Source: Agelaius tricolor (taxonomy: Eukaryota; Chordata; Aves; Passeriformes; Icteridae). From it: DNA of 64,000 nt. The translations under genes and the position numbers were made by a program. The stretch is taken from assembly GCA_023055355.1 (NCBI GenBank), contig JALJCS010000055.1, positions 310,001-374,000 of the forward strand. Reading direction: 5' to 3'. The notes beneath the pieces are model-generated. The model saw nothing but the letters and a program-made list of their open reading frames with translations. It was not told the DNA's origin and made no database searches. Shown here in pieces: positions 55,639-64,000 of this stretch; the first letter of the stretch is position 1, and each line of letters starts with the position of its first letter.

Positions 55639-56910
55639 ATGTGGTGCTGGCATGGATCCATCTTACTGGCCTCAGAAATCTTTTTTAAAAAAAAGATTTT
55701 GGGCTTTGGTTCCAACATTGTTATTTTCAATTGTGGTGAAATTGTTGTGAAGCAAGAAGAAATTGCTTTGTGCCCTGCCAGCTCCAAGCAGGATTGGGAA
55801 TCTAATCTCTGTCAAACCCCAAATTCTTTAGAAGATGACCTTCCTTCTCACCCTGTGAATGAGCTGCACATTCCCTTTGAAACTGTCAGGGATTTCTTAA
55901 AGACACCAAGTCCCACTGACAGCTTTTTGCTCTGGTTTGGCAGTACAGAAGGGCAATTCTCCATCCACCAGCTCCAGACTGCACTGCCTCAGGAGCACGG
56001 CCCACTCGCCAGCTTTGGCCCACTCGTGGCACTGCTAGAGGAGGAAGAAAGTGCAACTGCACAATTCCAGCCAATCAAGAAGGAAGAATGGGACAGACAA
56101 AACAGCCTGTACAGATGCAGGCGTTCAGCTGGGACTGTGGAGAGTTTGGGTCCTTGCCAATTGGATGTGTGTCCCCAGCTGCAATCTCTGGGCCTGCAGC
56201 AGAGTCTCACTCAGCTGCCAAAGCAGAAAGCTCAGGCGCTGTGCTGGCAACGGGCTCGTCTGATGCAAAGCTGTCAGAGCAATGTGAGGGCAGAGCCAGC
56301 CCAGCTGGGCCCAGGGCTGAGCCCAGCAGAGCCCTGGCAGAGCCCAGAGCAGCCTCAGCAGCTGCAGAGCCCAGCTGCAAGGAGAGAAAGCAGAAACCGC
56401 CCGTCAGCTGAGGGCTCCTGTGCCCTTGTGCCAAGGCCTGCGGTGCCCAGGCCATGCTGGCTGTGCCCAGAGCTGTGCCCAGAGCTGCCCATCCCTGCTG
56501 CCTTTGGCAGCAGAGCAGGAGGGCAGGACATGTGCCCAGCCTGCAGCCAGCCACGGCACATCCAGCCCTCAGCAGCTGCCCAGAGCAGGATGCTCCTGTG
56601 CTCGCTGCCATCTCCCAAAAGCTCTGATCCCACCCTGCCAAGCACACAGGGACCCACCTCACGCCACCCACGGCCGGAAGAAAAGCTGCTCCCAAACCAT
56701 GTCCTCAGCCTTCTCCAAGGCCACAGCCCATCCACGCCACAGCTGCTCCCAAGCACTTCCCCATCCACACTGGACCACCTCGAACGCTTCCTCTGGAAAA
56801 ACAAACAACACATTCTTGAAAAGAGATTAGATGAAAAAAGGGAAAAGAAAAACAGTAAAAACTCCTATCTCTGTCAGGGCCTTGAGGAAGGCCCAACTCC
56901 TACATGGTAG
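55639..56910 (+). CDS. 424-codon ORF of unknown function (right arm copy)
   Basis: Mirror of 37627-38898. The translation appears identical over the full length. See the left copy for composition. Here it reads toward the right MROH-like gene, which runs the opposite way. Coding status unproven. Confidence 0.35.
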   Translation: MWCWHGSILLASEIFFKKKILGFGSNIVIFNCGEIVVKQEEIALCPASSKQDWESNLCQTPNSLEDDLPSHPVNELHIPFETVRDFLKTPSPTDSFLLWFGSTEGQFSIHQLQTALPQEHGPLASFGPLVALLEEEESATAQFQPIKKEEWDRQNSLYRCRRSAGTVESLGPCQLDVCPQLQSLGLQQSLTQLPKQKAQALCWQRARLMQSCQSNVRAEPAQLGPGLSPAEPWQSPEQPQQLQSPAARRESRNRPSAEGSCALVPRPAVPRPCWLCPELCPELPIPAAFGSRAGGQDMCPACSQPRHIQPSAAAQSRMLLCSLPSPKSSDPTLPSTQGPTSRHPRPEEKLLPNHVLSLLQGHSPSTPQLLPSTSPSTLDHLERFLWKNKQHILEKRLDEKREKKNSKNSYLCQGLEEGPTPTW

Positions 56911-57346
56911 GGAAAAACCCAGCCACGGCTGAGGAAAGCCCACACTTTCTCTCTTCCCCCCTGCACTGCCCCCCAAAATCACCGTGATCCCAAAGCAAAC
57001 GAAGGCAGTGGAGCAGCCCAAGCCCTTCCTTGCCTGCACAGCAAAGCAGCCCCTGCACAGGTTCTGGAGTCCCACCTCTGCTCCCAGCATGGGGCTTTGT
57101 TTGTGTCGGGCTGGCTGCCCCAGCCCCAGCCCCAGCCCCAGCCAGGGGCACGGTGGGTGCTTGGGGCTGTTGGCAGGGCCAGGAGCCCACTCCCATTTCG
57201 TACCCAGCCCAGCCCATCCCCACAGCCCTGCCAAAAGCAGCTGGGCAGCGACTGAAGGATGAGTTGCATCTGCCCCAGCAAAGGCGGAACCTTTGCTTCC
57301 CAGCCAGGTTGGGCCATGCCCAAATCTAGCAGAATTTCCCCAGCTG

Positions 57347-57536
57347 CGGACTCATCTGCAAATTCCCTGTGGAGTTTGCCTTTGAAGAAGGTGCCAGAAT
57401 CAAAGTCCATCACCTTCAGCCTCCAGTGGCCAGGCTGAGGAAGAGCTTGTCACCCTTGATGTCATCCTCGTTGTCTCCAGCAGCAGCAGCATCATCCCCA
57501 CCCGGTACAGCTTCTCCAGGGGCTCCTGCTCCTTCC
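57347..57536 (-). pseudogene. PIM-kinase-like fragment (right arm)
   Basis: Mirror of 37001-37190, with the same deletion of most of the kinase domain and the same frameshift before the DFD motif. Both defects predate, or were copied by, arm homogenisation. Confidence 0.62.
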
Positions 57537-57766
57537 CTGGGGGGAGACCAGGCTCTCAGGGCTCTGCCCAGGGCCCCAGCTGTCAGGGAACCAGCACAAG
57601 CAAAACCAGCTTGGATGGCGGCCACCAGTGCTGGGCAGAGCAGCTCAGCTCCAGCACAAGGGCTGCGTGTGCCCATCCCATGGCCCCGGTGCAGTGACAC
57701 AGGCAGCACAAAAAGGTCTGGGTTCCTTTGCTTCTCATTGCCAAGGCATGTGTGGAGCTGGAACTT

Positions 57767-58187
57767 ACCAGGGCCCTGGATACTCCAGGGACCTGGAGAA
57801 CCATTCCCAGCAACTGGGAAAATCCTAGGTGCTCCATCCACCCATAGATGAGGTCTCCAAATTTGCCCCAAAATTGGGTCCAGCTTTTAGAGGCCAAAAT
57901 GAGCAAGTCCAAGTGACTTGATGATATTTTTAGCCCAGAAAGCCCTGCTGCTGATGGCACACTTCACAATCAGCAGGGGACACAGCTCGGCCAAAGCCCA
58001 GACCTCTGCTGGGAGCCTTTCTCCTCAAACACCCTTCAAACAAACCTTCATGCAAGTAAGTTGGGAAAGTTTCTTCAAAGGAGACATTTCTGGCACATAA
58101 CTACACAGGGTTATGGGAAAAATTCTAAAGCAGCTGCTCTGGAGACAAAGAGGCAGCACTAAGAGTCCTTGTCATCTATTTCTGGCT
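57767..58187 (-). repeat. Interspersed repeat copy A (right arm)
   Basis: Mirror of 36350-36770. It differs slightly near 58100-58120 (gggttatgggaaaaattctaaag against the left arm's ttatgtgccag side), so the arms are not fully identical here. Confidence 0.55.
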
Positions 58188-58589
58188 AAATCCCACTTTG
58201 GGGGAGTTGAAGGAGTTTGGAATGAGCTAGAGAGCGGACCTCTGAGTTTTTTAGGTGATGCCATTGCTTTTTCTTCTCTTCTACAAAGACAGGAAGGGTG
58301 AGTTTGGCTCACGTCTCCACTGCACAGCTCACAGGTCCGCAAGACTAGTAGTTACAAGAGCTTTGAAGGATTTCTTGGCCAAGAAGACACTGCCAACAAG
58401 GATATTTGTGTTTTGGAGCCAATCCTTCAATATTTTGTCTTATGGACTCATGCTACAGGATAAGCTTCCTTAGCCAATCATGTTATGACACACAAACCTA
58501 CAGCATTGCATCCTAAACTTCTTCTTTACCATTGTAACTACTTTGATTTTTTCTAGATCTTGAACTCTAAAACTCTAAACTTTCCTCCA

Positions 58590-59211
58590 TGTGGGATCTC
58601 AGCACATCGTTCCCGATGTCCAGAGATGCCAGTAGAACCCTTGGGGGGTCTCGAAAATCCTGGAATGTTGCCAAGAGTGTTTGGTGGCTTGATTTTGATC
58701 CATCCACAGAAGTAACAAGAGTCTGAGGACAAGAGAATCACTGTAGAGTAAAAGGTGTAAAAGAGACACATTTAGAGGGTGAGATATAGACTTTAAGGTT
58801 TTTGGTACAGGGGGGTTATGGAGACAAGATGGAGGGATCAGGGCGTGTCTTGTCCTTCTTCTTTCTTCTTCTTGTCCTCCATCTCCTGTGATGATGTTGG
58901 CACTTGGGGATTGGTTTATGGTGAAGGTGCACTTGCTAACATGGGTGAAAAGCATTGGGAAATAAAGGTAAATATTGTGTACGTAGATTTTAGTATAAAA
59001 AGACATGACCGCCCCGTGGGTGGTCAGAGAGTGCCTGTGACTGCTTGCAGATCAGACCTCTGTTGGGCAGACAGAAAAATTTTGTAGATAAGAAATAATA
59101 AACAACCTGAAGACCAAAAAACTGAAGAGTCCAGACTCGTCCTTTGCATCGCGTGCCACCCAAGAACCACTCTACTCGTGTCGGGGCAGAGACAGACAGC
59201 CGGACCCGACA
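58590..59211 (+). mobile_element. Solo LTR present only in the right arm
   Basis: 622 bp, TGTGGGATCTC...CGGACCCGACA, flanked by a perfect 6-bp target-site duplication cctcca (58584-58589 and 59212-59217). TATA box tataaaa at 58994-59000, polyadenylation signal AATAAA at 59097-59102, then a short U5. The left arm at about 35945-35960 shows the intact empty site. LTR plus duplication (628 bp) equals the offset change 94,537 to 95,165. The 6-bp duplication suggests a class II ERV. Confidence 0.93.
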
Positions 59212-60041
59212 CCTCCACTTCAACTTTCCTCCCCGTGTCTCTGCTAGAAACTAGAAATCCTCATTCTCGCTTCTAGCACCTAAGTTTGGAAGCCCTTTCC
59301 AAGGTCTCAGATCAAATCCTGGGTTTAATTCTAAGCTTTGCTGACAAGACCAAAGGTCTGGGATTTCCCTGCATTTGGGTTTCCAACAACACCAATGCTG
59401 TTCGTTCCACAGTGCCCAGGATCCCTCTTGCAAGTCAACTGTGGCAGGAACAAGGCGGCTGCCGGGGGGCTGCTTGTGGCCTCTGACAGCCCCATTGCTC
59501 AGGGCTTGCCAGCGCCCCAGCCCCTCAGGCCCTGCCCCAGCCCGGCCAAGCTGCCTGGCAGCAGCGCCGCAGCCCCACAGCAGCTCCAGAGCAGCCCCAG
59601 CCAGAGGCACCTGGGAGCCCTCAGCAAGGCAGCCAGCAGCACACGGGCGGAAGGGCATGGATGGCGCTTCCTGCCTGGCACAGGGCTTGTGGCCATCTCC
59701 AGGCACCGCTCTGGCAGGGATCCCCGCAGCTCCGGCCTCTGCCCAGCCGCTCTGTGGGCAGCACAAAGGCTTCAGCAGAACCACCAAAGGCCAAGGGGCT
59801 TCTGGCCATTTTCCCTGCATCACTGCACGCCGGGGCAGCTGGCTGAGCACAAGCACCCTTTTCCCCCTCTTCCCCTATGCCCTGCAGACCCTGGGTAGCA
59901 AAAGAAAGCTCCTGGGAGTCTGTGTATTATAACACACTCTGTATTCATATACTAAAGAAAAAACAAAATGAAGACAACAAGCTTAAATAAATGGAAAATT
60001 CCTGCTGGCTCAGGTGGCCTCAGCAGACAGAGCCTCTGGGA

Positions 60042-63000
60042 TCAGCTCTCTGCAGAGCTCCAGCAGCGCAGCCAGCCGAGCCCTGACAGACGAGGCCGTG
60101 TCCTCCATGCCCTGCGGAGCTGATCTTGCACCCTCTGGAAGACGGAATATCGCTCACTCTGTAGTGCCTGGAGGACATACAATGTTTCAAGCGCCACATC
60201 TGACACAGCACTGCTAGTGTCCTCTGTCAGGTGTTCAAGGGCTGAAAGAGAGAGGGACAGAGCTATGGTCAGTTCCCGGATCTGAGGGGACCCAGGGAGA
60301 GCCTCCTGCAAGGGCCATCCCAGCCGGCTCTTGCCATGGCCAGGAGGGAGCAGGGACCAATAGGACCAGCCTGAAGCTGCTGGCCACGAATCCCCCAGGT
60401 GGCCCTGAAATCTGTGTGTGCTCTGCCCACGCCGCCCTTCGTCCGCACAGGGAGCAGAGCCCTCTGCAGCCGGGGCAGGGCTTGCAACTCTCCCCCCGGC
60501 AGCCCCCGCTGCCAGCCCGCTGGCCTCGCTCACTGTTGCAGATGAGCCGGAGCTCTTCCTGCTGCCTCCTCAGGCACCGCCCGGCCATCCCTGTGAACAC
60601 AGAGGCTGTCATGGCACCAGCGGCACAGCTCCCTGCCAGCGGCGCTGCCGGCGCTGTGGCCACACGGGCTGCTGGCCCGGCAGGGCTCAGCCCGGCCCTT
60701 GGCGCACGCTGCCGCCCCAGGGCACGGCTGCCAGAGGGCGGCAGCAGCAATGCCCAGGCCAGGCGGGGCTCCACGGCGCCGGGCCCGGCTGGCGCTGCCG
60801 GGGCAGCAGGCGGGGCCGGGGCCGAGCTGCGGCGGGCCGGGGAGGGAGCCCGGGCTCGTGGCTCACCCATGAACCTGATGGCCGCCTCTCGCAGGGGCTC
60901 CTGTGGGCTCTGCAGGTAACGCAGGGCCCGGCGCAGGTGCTCGGCCGCTCGGCTCCTGTCCTCGGCCAGCTGCAGAGAGCGGCAGGAGGGAAGGGTTGGC
61001 GCGGGCTCAGCCCCTGGGCCGGGCGCTGCCTGCGCCCAGCCCCGGCCTCCCCTGCCCGCACAGCCCTGAGGGCGCGGCCAGCAGCCGCTGGCCAAGGGCT
61101 CCCGAGGGCAGGGGGCAGAGGGCCGGCTGCTGCCCGGGGAGACGCGGTGCCGGCCCGCAGCCCCGCCAGGCTGGGCTCCATGGGCACCCGGCTCGGGCCC
61201 ACGGGAGCCTGGAGAAGAGCCCGCACGGCCTCTGGCTGCAGCACAGCTGCCAGCCCCGCACACTGAGCACCGCCCTCAGGGGCCTTCTCCAGGCTGAGGC
61301 TGGGGCTTGCAGGCCCTCCTTACCAGGCACTCGCTGAACTTCCACAGCTTCTGACTCTTCACCAGTTTTTCAAGATCCATCCTTTTCAGGAACTTGGCCA
61401 CACAAATCAGCGTTTCCTGAGAAGCCTGGAGAGCAGCAGAGACACGGAGATGGCCTCATAGCCCAGGGCGAAGGACCCGCGTCCCTGTGCCAAGGCCTGC
61501 AGGAGGCTGCAGCCCGGCAGGCGCCAGGGCAGGAGGCAGCCGAGCCCCCTGCCAGGGGGACAGCAGCAGCCCACAAGTCTTCACCTGTGCCACACGCTGA
61601 TTCTCATCATGACAGTGGAAGAAGAGTGGCAGCAGGCTCTGGCACAGGGGTGTGTTCAGGGCCTTTTTTTCCTTTTCCTGTGGAAGAGTCACCAATGTTC
61701 GGACAAGCAGTATGGAGAGCAGCTGCACCTGGCTATTGTCCTGTATGAAAGGAAGAGAAAAAGACCTCAGCATTCGCTGCACGGGGCCCAACTTAGCACA
61801 GGCCTGCATCTCCACAGGGCACCAAGTGTCCGGGCAGCAGCCAGTGGCCGTGGCTGGGAGCAGTGAGCCTTACGTGGTCAAAGAGTGGTAGGAGCGCCTC
61901 AAGCAGCTGCAGTGTGACGGGGCTGGGCATCAGCATGTCATTGTCCAAGATGATAAGGCTGAGTAGCATGACTGTCATGCTAACTATCTCTCCATCTGTA
62001 TCCCACAGAGGCTCCACAAGACTTTCAGTCAGGCTCCACATTTTTTCGGTCTGTGCAGAATACAAGTTTGAGAAACGCCATCCTGCTGCTGCAGGGCCCA
62101 GAGGCCAAAGGCCTGTCCCGAAGCGCTTGGGCAGCTGAACTGGGAGGCAGGAGAACTGGGAGCAGCTGCTCCTACACCCAAAGCCCAGCCAAGCCCAAGT
62201 GACTGCATTCCCCAGCTCAGCCTCAGCTGCTGCCCCCTTCTCACCATTGAGGGCTCCTCAATGAGCTTGAGAAGGGCCCTGAGGGCCAGGCGACGCTTCT
62301 CCCTGCTCTCGCTCCGCAGCTGCCTCGACAAGATTTCCAGGACTCTGTTAGCACCCTGTTCACTCAAGTCCAGGCACTCGAGGACCTGGAAGGCACAGGG
62401 CAGTGACAGGGGAGCCAGCCGGCAGGAGCCCGGAGCCGCACAGGGCTGGGCCTGGGCAGCAGCACAGGGCACGGGCACCGTCCCAGGCGGCTGTGTCTCC
62501 GAGAGGGCAGAGAGCTAGGAGGCAGCTCAGCCAGGTCATGCTGGCCTTCAGGCTCACCTCCACAAGGAACGCCAGGGCGGGCAGCTCCCAGCGTGTCTCC
62601 TGTGTGCTGAGCAGCCGGAGCAGGTAGCGAGCAATCTGGGACCGCAAGGGGATGGAGACACAGCACATCTCCCTGGCAGGAGAAAAAGGAGCCAAGACTG
62701 TGGGCCAGGGGGACAAACCTCTGCCAGGACTGACTCACAGAGGTCTGGTCTTTCCCCAGAATCCTGCAAGGGGCCCTGGCCTATTTGGGAGGCAGCTCCT
62801 GGTGGGCACCCTCCTCTCCCAGCGTTTTCCAGTCTGCTTGGCCATCCCTCAGTGACAAGGCCCTCTGGCCCACGACCTTGGGGACTGTGTGGGGCACCCT
62901 AGGCACAGAGCACAAATGTCAGAGGCAGTGGGGAGAAGGGGGTCTCACCTGGCCAGCAGACCCACAGCATAGTGGTGGGTGTCAGCACACAGCAGCGTGT

Positions 63001-63756
63001 CCCAGCCACAATTGTGTTCCATTGCCACCACCACACCCTCATGCTGCGTTCGGCAGAGCAGGGACTTCAGGGTCCACACTGCAAACCTACGTGCAGAGCA
63101 AAGCCCAGGTCACACTGGCAGCACTGGCTCCTTGGCAGGCCACGTGGCAGGGACAGGAGGACTGGCATGGAGCACCTGTTGGGGCTGGTGGCAAGGCTGT
63201 ATCGCTCCTGGCATCCCTTCCAGAAGGTATTGACCTCCTCTGGCATATCCAGAGTGCTGAAGAACACTTGGAAGAGCAGATGCACAAATAGGCGGGGGAA
63301 ATAGACCGTCACTATATGTGGGACATGGGGCACCTGGAGGATCTTCCACATCACCGCAGTTGCCTGCAAAGGACAAAGCCCCCCGAGACAGCGCTCAGTG
63401 CTGAGGTGTCCGTGTGGCAGGGCCCGAGCTTGGCAGGGAGAGGCCCAGAGAGATGCAGGGGGAGCACGGGGCCTGCTGGGCCTGAAGCTGCCCCTGGGCC
63501 GGGTTTCAGGCCAGCGCCTGAGGCAGGCAGATGCAGTGGGGGAAGGAGGATGGAGAGCTGCTGGAGAGGCGGCCTTGGGGCCAGCAAAGGCCACTTGCAG
63601 AAACTCACAGCCAGGCCAAAGACACCCGTTTTGTCCCCATCAGAGGTGCACGTGCTGTGCTTGGGCCAGCTCCCCAGCACATCCAGGAGTATCAGCAGCG
63701 CCGGCTCTGCAGTCCTGGGCGAGCACATGATGCTCTTCCACATGGTCAAAGCAGCT
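60042..63756 (-). CDS. MROH-like gene, right copy (5' part outside window)
   Basis: Minus-strand exons with gt/ag borders and intact phases: 63609-63756, 63176-63363, 62949-63086, 62558-62672, 62245-62385, 61874-62050, 61585-61740, 61324-61425, 60867-60969, 60534-60590 and 60042-60241 (stop). All pair one-to-one with left-copy exons, from the 31332 exon onward. Earlier exons lie beyond 64000. The HEAT-type helices are conserved (LLPLFFHCHDENQRVAQ, MWSLTESLVE). Exon 61874-62050 is 18 bp longer than its partner, with six extra codons and phase kept. The last exon keeps the full C-terminus (RVQDQLRRAWRTRPR) lost in the left copy. No stop or splice defect was seen, so this is the better candidate for a working gene. 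The two genes converge on the palindrome centre. Confidence 0.8.
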
Positions 63757-64000
63757 CTGTGGGGTTAGAGCTCTGTCTCAGGGTGGTCTCAGACACAGCA
63801 CCGTGGCCTGGGCATCCCTAGGGGCCCGGGCTGACCACCAGCTCTGCCTCTGCCCACTGGCCCTCGCCAGCAGCACCCAGGCAGCCCAGCCCTGTGGGGA
63901 CAGAGCCCTGAGGGGCGGCAAGGGAGCATGGCAGCAGGCTCGGGGGCTGACGTGCCAGGGCTGGGAAAGGCAGCAGCCAGACGGCCCTGGAACTCTCTGT

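Larger units (their letters stand above)
47621..64000 (-). repeat. Right arm of large inverted repeat (palindrome)
   Basis: Reverse complement of the left arm; see that entry for pairing sums. It carries one insertion the left lacks (solo LTR 58590-59211). The arm is still continuing at the window end (64000 pairs with 31088). Confidence 0.95.

Noticed and set aside
55639..56910. Assigning the 424-codon ORF to the SPATA31 family
   Set aside because: Only a vague resemblance in the basic helical C-terminus. The family's characteristic motifs were not seen, so it is left unnamed.
31088..64000. Palindrome as a pure sequencing fold-back artefact
   Set aside because: Arms differ by a right-arm LTR with its own target duplication, a centre-side LTR with its empty site opposite, exon-level divergence and an in-frame 18-bp indel. 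A single-read fold-back would not create these. An inverted haplotype join remains possible and is kept as the alternative.

Overview
The window is vertebrate nuclear DNA, most likely from a songbird (passerine). The evidence is a CR1 LINE with avian-style ORF2, an intact olfactory receptor of the bird-expanded OR14-like type, MROH (maestro heat-like repeat) genes, an alpharetrovirus-type primer-binding site and env in a class II endogenous retrovirus (ERV), and many solo LTRs of avian type. Genes have introns, CpG-rich promoters and no operons. Species and chromosome cannot be read from the sequence. A repeat-rich sex-limited (W) or other ampliconic location is only an inference.

Layout. 1-22.7 kb is an olfactory-receptor-type block. 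It holds tandemly duplicated non-coding units (offset 12,753 bp, with a further copy of one part near 15.4 kb), a 1.3-kb solo LTR (1423-2731), a nearly full-length but broken minus-strand ERV (2976-11003; gag, dUTPase-protease, pol, a Cys-rich extra ORF, env, two LTRs about 2% apart), a truncated CR1 (about 15.86-17.47 kb) and one intact olfactory receptor (19019-19966, minus). 22.7-28.3 kb holds three solo LTRs, a CpG-rich stretch and the last exons of a QRICH2-like gene (minus), one intron of which carries an LTR. 29.07-29.28 kb is a pure TTTC/TTCC tract next to a CpG island, followed by a multi-exon MROH-like gene (plus, to 34892).

31.1-64.0 kb is one very large imperfect inverted repeat. 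Left-arm coordinate x pairs with right-arm coordinate 94,537 - x over the inner arms. The arms are almost identical between about 35.46-46.656 kb and 47.881-59.70 kb, and more diverged in their outer parts, which contain two convergent MROH-like paralogues. Every step in the mirror relation that I checked closely is explained by an insertion: a 409-bp solo LTR plus 4-bp duplication beside the centre (413 bp) and a 622-bp solo LTR plus 6-bp duplication in the right arm only (628 bp). Each arm carries a PIM-kinase-like fragment, a 424-codon ORF of unknown function, a hydrophobic-start ORF with a CTG run, LTRs, a CCAGT minisatellite and a CpG-rich array of ZNF143/THAP11-like motifs. These motif arrays face each other across the centre.

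The genes do not form a pathway. What unites the window is duplication: olfactory-block units, MROH paralogues and palindrome arms, shaped by retroelement insertion and, by inference, gene conversion between arms.
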